Source: Hymenobacter aerophilus DSM 13606
GTDB taxonomy: Bacteria; Bacteroidota; Bacteroidia; Cytophagales; Hymenobacteraceae
DNA length: 64,000 nucleotides
Direction: 5' to 3'
NCBI RefSeq assembly: GCF_000382225.1
Contig: NZ_KB907810.1
Span: 83,744-147,743 of the forward strand
Shown here: piece after piece, positions 24,499-32,649 of the stretch
Position numbering within the stretch: the first letter of the stretch is position 1
Layout: every line of letters begins with the position of its first letter
Translations under genes and position numbers: made by a program
Notes under the pieces: generated by a model
Database searches by the model: none
Seen by the model: only the letters and a program-made list of their open reading frames with translations
What the model was told of the DNA's origin: nothing

Positions 24499-25560
24499 AT
24501 GTCGCGATACTTTGTTCCGTTTCAGCAGCTGCGCCGGCAGCCGACTATTGTGGTGGACAGCACGGGGCTGGGCGCGGTGCTCACGCTGGCGCACTGGCGC
24601 GGGGCGGCTACGCCCGAGGCGCTGCGCGACGATACCAGCGCCGGCTCGGCCCTGCGCGCTCTGCACTTGCCCGCCACGCCCGGCTTGGAGGCCCGCGCCG
24701 TTACGGCCAACCACTTCGATATCGACGGGTTTGTGGGCGTGTGGGCGCTGCTGAACCCCGAGCTGGCGTTGCGCCACGAAACGCTGCTGCGGCTTGTAGC
24801 CACGCTCGGCGACTTTCGCGAAATCGACTGGCAGCACCCGCTCGCCGACCACGCCCTGCAGCTGGTGTGCTGGCTGAATGCCGAGGAAAAGGCTCGTTTC
24901 TACGAACCGTTCGGGGCCCCGGCCCGGCGCCGGCGCGAGGATGAGGCGTCGGCCGAGAAGTTCGCCTGGTTTCTGCCCCGGTTCGCGGAGCTGCTGAAAA
25001 ACCCGGCGGCTGGCCGCGCCGCCTGGGAGGCCGAGTTTGCGCGCGTGAAAGCGGCCGTGGCCGTGGTGCAGAGCCCTGCCACCACCGTGCGCCGCTACCC
25101 CGCCATCGGGCTGACGGTGGTGCAGACGCCCGAGCCGCTGCCGTATTACGCCCTGTTCGCCCCCAGCCTCGGCACCGATATGGTGCTGAGCCTTTACGAC
25201 GGCCGGCGCTACGAATTCGAGTACAAGTACACCACCTGGATTGACCTGGAAAGTCGCCCCACGCTGCCCCGGCTGCCCCTCGCGCCCTTAGCCGACCGCC
25301 TCAACGCCCTCGAAACCACCCCGCGCCGCTGGACCCACGAAGGCATCACCGACACCGGCCCGCTGCTGCGCCTCAGCGGCCGCACCCTCAGCAAGCCCCA
25401 GCGCTACGCCGACCCCGATCAGCGGCCGATTTACACCTCCTCCATCGCGCCTGATGTGCTGGAGCGGGAGGTGGTGGCATTTTTCGCGGCCGGGTATGCG
25501 GGCATTGAGCCAAAGTGCTACTGGAGCTGGCCGGAAGTGAAGGCGGCAGGGAAGGAGTGA
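24499..25560 (+). CDS. Conserved protein of unknown function (possibly DUF6687)
   Basis: The 353-residue soluble protein has no signal peptide or membrane segment. Recognisable stretches are QPTIVVDSTGLGAVLTLAHW, VTANHFDIDGFVGVWALLNP and LGDFREIDWQHPLADHAL. Later come YKYTTWIDLESRPTLPRLPL and a final GIEPKCYWSWPEVKAAG. NHFDIDG has the look of a metal-binding or DHH-like site, but no full domain can be assigned. I believe this corresponds to a Bacteroidota family of unknown function; the DUF number is from memory and uncertain. Family B palindromes stand on both sides. Confidence 0.65.
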   Translation: MSRYFVPFQQLRRQPTIVVDSTGLGAVLTLAHWRGAATPEALRDDTSAGSALRALHLPATPGLEARAVTANHFDIDGFVGVWALLNPELALRHETLLRLVATLGDFREIDWQHPLADHALQLVCWLNAEEKARFYEPFGAPARRRREDEASAEKFAWFLPRFAELLKNPAAGRAAWEAEFARVKAAVAVVQSPATTVRRYPAIGLTVVQTPEPLPYYALFAPSLGTDMVLSLYDGRRYEFEYKYTTWIDLESRPTLPRLPLAPLADRLNALETTPRRWTHEGITDTGPLLRLSGRTLSKPQRYADPDQRPIYTSSIAPDVLEREVVAFFAAGYAGIEPKCYWSWPEVKAAGKE

Positions 25561-25581
25561 GTTGGTAGGTTGGAAACACAC

Positions 25582-25680
25582 TGTCATTCTGAGCGAAGCG
25601 AAGAATCTCGCGTGCAGTAGTAATCCTGCTGTCAGGAGCTACTGTGGCACGCGAGATTCTTCGCTTCGCTCAGAATGACG
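25582..25680. repeat. Palindromic repeat, family B, copy 2
   Basis: The arms TGTCATTCTGAGCGAAGCGA and TCGCTTCGCTCAGAATGACG enclose GAATCTCGCGTG and its complement. The element lies between two convergent genes and is directly followed by a seven-base tandem array. Confidence 0.85.
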
Positions 25681-25688
25681 TTCATTTT

Positions 25689-25716
25689 CTAACCTCTAAC
25701 CTCTAACCTCTAACCC
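25689..25716. repeat. Heptamer array CTAACCT x3 plus CTAACCC
   Basis: Four consecutive 7-nt units begin nine bases after a family B palindrome and end two bases before the sbcC stop codon. Confidence 0.8.
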
Positions 25717-25718
25717 CC

Positions 25719-28700
25719 TCACTCCCCAAACCCCAGCACCTGCAGGGAGCTAACGCCGCCGGTGCCTTTGCGGACGTTGATTTGGGTGCTCACACGCTCT
25801 TTGAGGGCTTCGACGTGGGAGATGATGCCGATGGTTTTGCCGGTGCCCTGCAGCATTTCGAGGGCCGAAAGGGCTACGTCGAGCGTGTCGGGGTCGAGCG
25901 TACCGAAACCTTCGTCGATGAAAAGCGTGTCGATTTGGGTGCGGCGGCCGGCCAGCTCCGAGAGGCCCAGCGCCAGCGCCAGGCTCACCAGAAAACTTTC
26001 GCCGCCCGACAGCGAGTTCATCGGCCGGATGGCCCCGGCCTGGTAGTCGTCCTGGATGAGCAGGTCGAGGTGCTGCTCGGCGTGGCGCAGGATGCGGTAA
26101 CGGTCGGTGAAGCGGTGCAGGTGGCGGTTGGCTAAATCCACGAGGCGAGCCAGCGTGAGGCCCTGGGCAAACTCGCTGAATTTCTTGCCGTCGGCCGAGC
26201 CGATGAGCTCGGCGAGGTGGCGCCAGCGGCGGGCCTGCTGCTGCTGCTTTTCGAGGGCTTCGGCCAGCTCGGCGTGGCGCTGCTGACCCGTGCGGTGGGC
26301 ACCCAGCCGCTCCTGGCGCTGGCCCAGCTGTTGGTTGAGCGTGGCCAACTGCCCGGTAACGGTGGTTAATTGCTGGGTTGTGTGCTCGGGCGCATCGGTG
26401 GTGAGGGCGCGGGCGGCCTGCTGCTCCAGTTCGGCGCTGGTGTCGGTCAGCAGCAACGCCACCAGGGCCGTATCGTCCTCGTGGCGGCGTAGCTGGGTTT
26501 GGAGGGCAGCGGCTTCGGATTCGGGCAGCAGCAGGGGGGGCAGCGCGGCCGGGTCGGGGGCGAGGCCGGCGGCTTCGAGGGCCGCGGTGAGGGCCGCGTG
26601 GCGCTGGTCGTGGGCCAGCTGCTGAGCGGCGGCGTCCTGCTCGCGCTGGCGTAGCTGGTCGGCAGCCACCGTCAGGGCCGTATCGTGCTGGCGGAACTGC
26701 TCGTCGGCCTGCTCGCGGTGCCGGGTAGCTTCCTGCAGCGCCTGTTCCAGCGCGCGGCGTACGGCGGCAACATCGGGCTGGGGCAACAGGGCCTGGCGCT
26801 CGGCTTTCTGCTGCTCGATGGCCGCGTTCTGGTCGATGAGGCCCTGCTTGTTTTCCCGGAGCCAGCCCCTGATTTGCTGCTCGTCGCGGCTGAACTTTTC
26901 TATCAGCGCCTGACCTATTTCCGCGTCCTTATTCGCCTTATTGAACTCGGCTTGCCGGGCCTGGAACTCGGCTTCGAGCGTCCGCAGCCGGGCTTGCAGC
27001 GCCGCCCCGTTTTCGCCGGTAAAGGCCAGCCCGAAGTTCTGCAGCAGGCTTTCCAGCTGCTGGCGCACCGTCGGGAGCTGCTCGCCAAGGTCGGCCAGCT
27101 CCTGTTGCGTGGCCTGGGCGTCGAGGCGCACATCAGCCTGGGCGGCGTGGGCTGCCTGCTGCTCCGACAGCGCCTGCGCCAGCTGCTTTTCGGTGGCCGC
27201 GCGCTGCTCGCCCAGTTCGCGGAGCTGCTGCGCCAGCGCCCGGCTTTCGGCGGGCAGCGCTTCTTCGCGAGTGGGCGTTACGAGGTGCAGCGGCGCATCA
27301 GCCGCTACCCGCCCGGCGTCGCCGCCGGCGTTTTCGAGCACGCTCAGGAAGGTGCTGAGGCGGTTGACGCGGGCGTTGAGGGCGTGGGCCTGCTGGGTGA
27401 GGCTTTCGGCCTGCGCCTGATCCTGGGCCAGCGCTGCATCAGTCAGGCCGAGTATGCCGGCCGCGTAGGGGTGCTCCAGGGCGCCGCACAGCGGGCAGGG
27501 CTGGTGGGGCTGCAGCTGCTGGCGGGCTTCCTCGTGGCTCAGAATCAGCTGCCGGGCCTGCACCAGCTGGCGGTGGGTTTCGCGGTGGGTTTCGGTGGCG
27601 GCCAGCTCGTGGCGCAAGGTCTGCACATGGTGGTGCAGCAGGCGCAGCAGCTCGTCGCGGGTGGCGGCGGCCAGGCGGGTTTGCTGCTCGTTGGCATCGA
27701 GCTGCCGGCGGGCCTGGCGGGCGGTGTCGGCGGCGGTTTGCTCGGCGGCGGCCAGCGTCTGGAGCCGTTGGGTGAGCACCTGCTGCCGCTTTCCGGCCTG
27801 GCCGAGCTGTTCGCGCAGCCGGTCCCAGTCCTGCACCAGCCCCGTGAAAGCGGCAAACACCTCCACCATCTCGGCGCGGCGGCCGTGCTGCCGCAGCCAG
27901 TCGGCGGCGCTGGCCAGCTGCTCGCGGGCCTGCGCGGTGCGGGCGGTGGTGGCGGCTAGCTCGGCGCTCAGGCGCTTACACGCCTCGTTGCGCTGGTCGT
28001 ACTCCCGGCGGCGGCCATCCAGCTCCCGGGTTTGCTGGGCAATAGCCTGGTCGAGCTGTTCGGCGGCCCGCAGTTGGGGTTCCTGCGTTTCGCGGGCCTG
28101 GGCGGCAGCATCGTGGCGCTGGCGGGCGGCGCGGTGGGCCGTTTCGGCGGTGGCGCGGCGCTCCTGCAACTGGGGCAGCTGGCGGCGCAGGTGTTCGGCT
28201 TCGGCCTGCAGGCTCGCCAGCTGCCCGGCGGCCTGCCGCAGCAGGGCCAGATCGGGGGCGAAGGGTTGGGCCCGCTGATGAGCCGCCAGCCGCTGGCGCA
28301 GCGGGGCCAGCGTCCCGGCCTGAGCGGCAAGCTGCCGTTGGCGCAACTCGGCGCCGAGTAGCTTTTGCTGCAAATCGTGCAGGAGCTGGTGCCAGCGCTG
28401 CATGTCGCGCAGCTGCTCCTGGCGGGCGCCGGCTTCGGTTAGCTGGCGGGTCAGGTCGGCGGCTTCCTCTTCCAGAAAAGCCACTTCTTCGGGCGAGAGC
28501 AACGCCACGCCGCTCAGGCCCTGGCGCAGCTGCTCTACCTGCTGGGTTTCGTGCTTGGCCCGCTCGAAGGCCGCCCGCGAGATGTCGGAATACTTTTTGG
28601 TGTCGGTGATTTTCTCCAGCAGCTGGGCCCGCTCGCCGGCCGGCGCCTTCAGAAACCGCGTGAAGTCGCCCTGGGCCAGCAGCACCGAGCGCAGAAACTG

Positions 28701-29150
28701 CTTGTATTCGAGGCCGCTCAGCTCGGCCACCCGCAGCGGTACCTTCGATTTATAGGTTTCCAGAAACTCCCAAGTCTCTGCGCCGTCGGTGGCCTCTTTC
28801 TGCTCGCTGAGCTCCATTTTGGGGTCCTGGAGGTTGGCCCCGGCACGCTTGCGGGCGCGGTACTGGCCCCACTTGCTGCGGTACTGCCGGCCGTTCACCT
28901 CAAACTCCACCTCGGCCCAGCTCTCGCCCGTGCCGTGGCTCATGGCGTGCTCGGGGCCGGTGGTTTCGTGGCGGGGTACCTGCCCGTAGAGGGCCAGCGT
29001 GATGGCGTCGAGGATGGTGGTTTTGCCCGCCCCGGTGGCCCCGGTAATGGCAAACAAACCAGCATCGGCCAGCGGAGCCCGGCTGAAATCCACCAAATGC
29101 TCGCCGCGCAAAGAGTTGAGGTTGAGGAAGCGGACGCGGAGAATTTTCAT
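25719..29150 (-). CDS. sbcC: Exonuclease subunit SbcC (Rad50-like SMC ATPase)
   Basis: SbcC is the large ATPase subunit of the SbcCD nuclease, which opens hairpins and trims DNA ends. The protein has 1143 residues. Walker A is [16 protein letters not shown] near residue 38. Two long coiled-coil arms rich in Gln, Ala, Glu and Arg flank a zinc hook, [11 protein letters not shown], near residue 550. The C-terminal lobe has signature [18 protein letters not shown] and Walker [12 protein letters not shown]. The coiled coils are long and Gln-rich. Its partner sbcD lies about 2.2 kb upstream, separated by an opposite-strand gene and nhaA, so the usual sbcDC operon is broken. A consensus promoter precedes the gene. 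Confidence 0.94.
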   Translation of the reverse strand: MKILRVRFLNLNSLRGEHLVDFSRAPLADAGLFAITGATGAGKTTILDAITLALYGQVPRHETTGPEHAMSHGTGESWAEVEFEVNGRQYRSKWGQYRARKRAGANLQDPKMELSEQKEATDGAETWEFLETYKSKVPLRVAELSGLEYKQFLRSVLLAQGDFTRFLKAPAGERAQLLEKITDTKKYSDISRAAFERAKHETQQVEQLRQGLSGVALLSPEEVAFLEEEAADLTRQLTEAGARQEQLRDMQRWHQLLHDLQQKLLGAELRQRQLAAQAGTLAPLRQRLAAHQRAQPFAPDLALLRQAAGQLASLQAEAEHLRRQLPQLQERRATAETAHRAARQRHDAAAQARETQEPQLRAAEQLDQAIAQQTRELDGRRREYDQRNEACKRLSAELAATTARTAQAREQLASAADWLRQHGRRAEMVEVFAAFTGLVQDWDRLREQLGQAGKRQQVLTQRLQTLAAAEQTAADTARQARRQLDANEQQTRLAAATRDELLRLLHHHVQTLRHELAATETHRETHRQLVQARQLILSHEEARQQLQPHQPCPLCGALEHPYAAGILGLTDAALAQDQAQAESLTQQAHALNARVNRLSTFLSVLENAGGDAGRVAADAPLHLVTPTREEALPAESRALAQQLRELGEQRAATEKQLAQALSEQQAAHAAQADVRLDAQATQQELADLGEQLPTVRQQLESLLQNFGLAFTGENGAALQARLRTLEAEFQARQAEFNKANKDAEIGQALIEKFSRDEQQIRGWLRENKQGLIDQNAAIEQQKAERQALLPQPDVAAVRRALEQALQEATRHREQADEQFRQHDTALTVAADQLRQREQDAAAQQLAHDQRHAALTAALEAAGLAPDPAALPPLLLPESEAAALQTQLRRHEDDTALVALLLTDTSAELEQQAARALTTDAPEHTTQQLTTVTGQLATLNQQLGQRQERLGAHRTGQQRHAELAEALEKQQQQARRWRHLAELIGSADGKKFSEFAQGLTLARLVDLANRHLHRFTDRYRILRHAEQHLDLLIQDDYQAGAIRPMNSLSGGESFLVSLALALGLSELAGRRTQIDTLFIDEGFGTLDPDTLDVALSALEMLQGTGKTIGIISHVEALKERVSTQINVRKGTGGVSSLQVLGFGE

Positions 29151-29181
29151 GCGGAAGCGGGTGGGGCAGGAGGGAGGCGTA

Positions 29182-29189
29182 CAAAGATA
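29182..29189 (-). promoter_or_regulatory. Candidate -7 element for sbcC (TATCTTTG)
   Basis: This is an exact TAnnTTTG match on the minus strand, 31 bases before the sbcC ATG, in the short divergent gap with the NTF2-like gene. It supports independent transcription of sbcC. Confidence 0.5.
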
Positions 29190-29246
29190 AGGCGTTCGGC
29201 CGGCACCGGCGGACCGCCAAATGCCCCTAAATTCCTTTCTTTAGTC

Positions 29247-29783
29247 ATGCAAATCCCCGCACCCCGCGCCGCCCGTCGTCACCTCACCAATCGGCTGGGC
29301 GGATGGCTGGCAGCAGCGGCCCTGGCCTGGGGCGGCGCCTGCACCACGGCCAGGCCGCCCGCGCCGGCTGCCACAGCCCCGAAGCCGCCCGTTTCGCCGA
29401 AACTCTACCGCACCATTGCCCGGCTCGACAGCGCCCTCTTCGTGGCCTTCAACCAGCACGACGCCGACAAGCTGCAAACCTTCTTCGCCGACGACCTGGA
29501 GTTCTACCACGACAAAGGCGGCCTGTCCGATTTCCGGCAGACGATGCAGGGCTTTCGGAATCTGTTCGAGCAGAACAAAACCACCGGCCTCAACCGCCAG
29601 CTCGTGCCCGGCACCCTGGAAGTATTCCCCATCAGCGGCTACGGCGCCGTGGAGACCTACCTGCATCGCTTCTGCCACACGGAAAACGGCCGCGACGACT
29701 GCGGCACGTTCAAGAACATGATGGTCTGGCGGCTGAAAGACGGCCGCTGGCAAATCACGCGGGTGGTGAGTTATGGGCATTAA
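29247..29783 (+). CDS. NTF2-like (DUF4440-type) lipoprotein
   Basis: The 178-residue precursor carries a signal region with a probable lipobox (LAWGGAC). The mature part is a single NTF2-like fold: LYRTIARLDSALFVAFNQHDADKLQTFF, DDLEFYHDKGGLSDFRQTM, FPISGYGAVETYLHRFC and the closing MVWRLKDGRWQITRVVSYGH. The ending is typical of the SnoaL/DUF4440 group. Members bind small molecules or act as isomerases; a substrate cannot be named here. The start is the ATG at 29247; longer upstream frames overlap sbcC in antisense and are rejected. Confidence 0.8.
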   Translation: MQIPAPRAARRHLTNRLGGWLAAAALAWGGACTTARPPAPAATAPKPPVSPKLYRTIARLDSALFVAFNQHDADKLQTFFADDLEFYHDKGGLSDFRQTMQGFRNLFEQNKTTGLNRQLVPGTLEVFPISGYGAVETYLHRFCHTENGRDDCGTFKNMMVWRLKDGRWQITRVVSYGH

Positions 29784-29842
29784 GTTGCCGGCGAGCAATG
29801 GCTGGCCAGCCAGTCGGCTTTTCTAAAACGCTCCGGCCCCTA

Positions 29843-31159
29843 TCAGCTGTGCGCCGACTCGGGCATGGTGCGGAGCAGCAGGAAGCCCAGGGTGCCGGAG
29901 ATGAACGAGGCGGTGAGGATGGCCAGCTTGGCTACCGGCTCGCCGGCCGTGTGCTCGCCCAGCGCCAGCAGCGTGATAAACAGCGACATGGTGAAGCCGA
30001 TGCCGCCCAGCAGGCCCGCGCCCCAGATGTGGCGCCACGTGACGCCGGCCGGCAGCGAGGCCCAGCCCAGCCGAATGCTCAGCCAGCTCAGCACCCCAAT
30101 GCCCAGCGGCTTGCCCACCGTGAGGCCCAGAATAATGCCCAGGCCCAGCGGCGTGAGCAGGTCGCGGAACACGGAGGCGTCGATTTCGAGGCTGGTGTTG
30201 GCGAAGGCGAAAAGCGGGATAATCACGAAGGCCACCACCGAGTGCAGGCGCTGCTCCAGCTTCTGGGCCGGCGAGCTGATGGCGTCGGAGAGGTACTCCA
30301 GCTCCTCGCTGATGATGCGCGGGTTGGCGTCGGCGCCGTGCACTTCGTCCTGCAGCAAACTCAGGCGGTTGTTGAGCATGAGCAGGATTTCGGGCTTGGC
30401 CATGCCGATGCGCGAGGGGATGGTGAGGGCCAGCATTACGCCGGCCAGCGTGGCGTGCACGCCCGATTCGTGCATGAAAAACCACAGCAGCAAACCCAGC
30501 GGCAGGTATACCACCAGCGTGCGCACGCCCAGCAGGTTCAGGTTCATCAAGAGCACCCACACGCCAAGGGCCAGGTACAGGTAATTAAGGTGCAGGTCGG
30601 TGGTGTAGTAACCGGCAATAACCAGCACCGCGCCCAGGTCGTCGACAATGGCCAGGGCCGTGAGGAACACCTTGAGGCCCAGCGGCACGCGCGGGCCCAA
30701 CAGCTGCAATACCGCCAGCGCAAAGGCAATGTCGGTGGCCATCGGGATGCCCCAGGCGTTGGCGGCGGGGTGGCCCCGGTTGATGAAAAAGTACACCAGC
30801 GCCGGCACCACCATGCCCCCGATGGCCGCCGCAATGGGCAGCGTGGCCTGCCGCCTGTCCGACAGCTCGCCCTCCAGCACCTCACGCTTGATTTCCAGGC
30901 CCACGATGAGGAAGAAGATGCTCATCAGCCCGTCGTTGATCCAGTGCAGCAAACTCAGGTCGAGGCCTAAGCCGTTGATCGAGAGGTTGAGGTGCTTGTC
31001 CCAGAGCTCGGGGAAAAAGTGCGCCGGTCCCCAGTTGACGTTAGCTAGAATCAGGGCCAGCACGGCGCTGGCCATCAGCATGATGCCGCCAGCAGCTTCG
31101 CGGCGGAAAAACTCGGCAAAGGGCCGCACCAGCGGACGAACGATTTGGGATACGGCCAT
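29843..31159 (-). CDS. nhaA: Na+/H+ antiporter NhaA
   Basis: This inner-membrane antiporter exchanges internal Na+ (or Li+) for external protons, for pH and salt balance. The 438 residues fit the family and contain about 12 helices. Key segments are MSIFFLIVGLEIKREVLEGELS, IPMATDIAFALAVLQLLG with the Asp of the first discontinuous helix, and LTALAIVDDLGAVLVIAGYY with the paired transport Asp residues. The ATG at 31159 (MAVSQIVRPL) is chosen over the ATG 13 codons upstream, which adds a Pro-rich lead. A promoter-like box and a terminator-like hairpin sit between sbcD and this gene, so expression may depend on read-through. Confidence 0.94.
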   Translation of the reverse strand: MAVSQIVRPLVRPFAEFFRREAAGGIMLMASAVLALILANVNWGPAHFFPELWDKHLNLSINGLGLDLSLLHWINDGLMSIFFLIVGLEIKREVLEGELSDRRQATLPIAAAIGGMVVPALVYFFINRGHPAANAWGIPMATDIAFALAVLQLLGPRVPLGLKVFLTALAIVDDLGAVLVIAGYYTTDLHLNYLYLALGVWVLLMNLNLLGVRTLVVYLPLGLLLWFFMHESGVHATLAGVMLALTIPSRIGMAKPEILLMLNNRLSLLQDEVHGADANPRIISEELEYLSDAISSPAQKLEQRLHSVVAFVIIPLFAFANTSLEIDASVFRDLLTPLGLGIILGLTVGKPLGIGVLSWLSIRLGWASLPAGVTWRHIWGAGLLGGIGFTMSLFITLLALGEHTAGEPVAKLAILTASFISGTLGFLLLRTMPESAHS

Positions 31160-31212
31160 AGGAATCAACGGGCAGAACAGGGGAGGAACCGGGGCCAAAG
31201 GGGGCGCGGGCC

Positions 31213-31253
31213 CAAAAAAAAGCCCCGGACTGCGGCGGCCGCGGTCCGGGCTT
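31213..31253 (-). terminator. Terminator or attenuator hairpin between sbcD and nhaA
   Basis: On the minus strand AAGCCCGGACCGCGG pairs with CCGCAGTCCGGGGCTT (one bulge, one G-U pair) around a tiny loop, and the stem runs into eight T residues. It is 52 bases past the sbcD stop and 54 bases before the nhaA ATG. Confidence 0.82.
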
Positions 31254-31259
31254 CTGGGC

Positions 31260-31267
31260 CAAATATA
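31260..31267 (-). promoter_or_regulatory. Candidate -7 element for nhaA (TATATTTG)
   Basis: An exact TAnnTTTG match on the minus strand sits between the sbcD stop and the hairpin, six bases upstream of the hairpin's first base. If used, the transcript would begin with the hairpin itself. Confidence 0.4.
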
Positions 31268-31305
31268 CGACCCCCTGCCGAAGCCGTTGCCCGCTCAGCC
31301 GGCTC

Positions 31306-32538
31306 CTACAGGCCTTCCAGCAGCTCGTCGAAGGTGCGCAGCAGCTCGGCGCGGGCCTCGGCGGGCTCGGCTTCCAGGCGCTGCTCGAACACCTGGCGGG
31401 CCGTGAAATCGTGGAGGCTGGGGGTGAGGCTGGCCTCGGCAGCAGGGTCGGATTCGCCCAGCGGCCGGAGCGTGATCAGGCGCAGGTGGCGGCGGGCCAG
31501 CACCACCAGCTGCTGCCGGTCGAGGGCCTCGATTGTTTTCAGCAGCGCCTCGGCCACTTCCAGCTGACTTAGCTCGGAATGCACCTGCACATCGGCCCAG
31601 GCGGGCAGCACGTACCCGGCGTTATCGTAGGCCGTGAGGGCGGCGCTTACTTCCTCCAGCGTGCCGTGAAAGCGCACCAGCCGCCGCGCGCCCGGCACCG
31701 CTAGGCTGCGCGGCTCCGTCAGGCGGCCGGCCGCAAACTCTACCAGCAGCACCTGCTTGCCGTGGTCGACCTCAGAAAACGACAGCGCGATGGGCGAGCC
31801 CGAGTAGCGGATGTGCATCTGCCCGCCCACCTGCTGGGGCCGGTGCAGGTGGCCCAGCGCCACGTAGTCGAACACAGCCGGGAAGTGCTCGGCCGTTACC
31901 TGGCCCAGGTTGCCCACATGGATGGTGCGCTCCGACTCGGAAGGCGCGGCCCCGGCGGCGTAGAGGTGGCCGGTAGCCAGCACGGGCAGTCCCAGCGCCT
32001 TCAGCTGCCACACCTGCTCCACTTCGGCCACCCGGGCGTAATGGTCGGCGAGGCCCTGGCGGATGCGGGCTTCGCGCTCCTCGGCACTCTCGCCGGGCAC
32101 CGAGAGGCGCACGTCCCGGTCGCGCAGAAACGGCACGGCGCACACCACCAACCCGGGCCGGCCGGCGGCATCATCGAGCACCAGCACCTGGTCCTCGAAG
32201 CACTCGGGCACGCAGCCCACCACATGCACCCGCAGGTGGCGCAACAGCCGCGCCGGCGCGTTCAGCGTAGCCGGCGAGTCGTGGTTGCCGCCCACCACTA
32301 CCACGTCGCGGCAGCCGGTCGTGCGCAGCTTCAGCAGGAAATCGTAGTACAGCTCCAGGGCCTGGTTGGAGGGCGAGCCGGTGTCGAACACGTCGCCGGC
32401 CACGATGAGTACCTCCACGTTTTCTTCCTGGATAGTGGTGATGAGCCAGTCCAGAAAGTGGCGGTGCTCCTCGGTGCGCTCGTGGCCCTGAATAAACCGC
32501 TGGCCCAGGTGCCAGTCGGCGGTATGAAGAATGCGCAT
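31306..32538 (-). CDS. sbcD: Exonuclease subunit SbcD (Mre11-like)
   Basis: This is the nuclease subunit of SbcCD, 410 residues long. All calcineurin-type phosphoesterase motifs are present: HTADWHLGQRF (Asp, His), LIVAGDVFDTGSPS, VVVVGGNHDSPATLN, VLATGHLYAAG and VALGHLHRPQQVG. The C-terminal capping domain (LEEVSAALTAYDNAGYVLPA, VEALLKTIEALDRQQLVVLA-like) is intact. The protein should pair with the SbcC encoded at 25719-29150. It lies alone here, followed by a terminator and nhaA. A 37-bp inverted repeat separates it from the persulfide dioxygenase gene upstream. Confidence 0.95.
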   Translation of the reverse strand: MRILHTADWHLGQRFIQGHERTEEHRHFLDWLITTIQEENVEVLIVAGDVFDTGSPSNQALELYYDFLLKLRTTGCRDVVVVGGNHDSPATLNAPARLLRHLRVHVVGCVPECFEDQVLVLDDAAGRPGLVVCAVPFLRDRDVRLSVPGESAEEREARIRQGLADHYARVAEVEQVWQLKALGLPVLATGHLYAAGAAPSESERTIHVGNLGQVTAEHFPAVFDYVALGHLHRPQQVGGQMHIRYSGSPIALSFSEVDHGKQVLLVEFAAGRLTEPRSLAVPGARRLVRFHGTLEEVSAALTAYDNAGYVLPAWADVQVHSELSQLEVAEALLKTIEALDRQQLVVLARRHLRLITLRPLGESDPAAEASLTPSLHDFTARQVFEQRLEAEPAEARAELLRTFDELLEGL

Positions 32539-32551
32539 GAGTTTTAAACGG

Positions 32552-32647
32552 GTTTCCCGCAGAGGCGCGCGGAGGGTTTCGCAGAGGTACGCAGAGAACG
32601 ACCTCCGCGAACCTCTGCGAAATCCTCCGCGCGCCTCTGCGGGAAAC
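32552..32647. repeat. Long inverted repeat between sbcD and the persulfide dioxygenase gene
   Basis: The 37-bp arms (32552-32588 and 32611-32647), starting GTTTCCCGCAGAGGCGCGCG, have one mismatch and a 22-base spacer. The spacer itself repeats CGCAGAG and its complement. The element ends two bases from the stop codon of the upstream gene. Confidence 0.85.
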
Positions 32648-32649
32648 GA

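Noticed and set aside
24016..25560. Defence island with the HNH protein and the unknown protein as an anti-phage pair
   Set aside because: The genes are separated by a palindromic repeat, are not coupled, and neither shows effector or sensor domains typical of defence systems.
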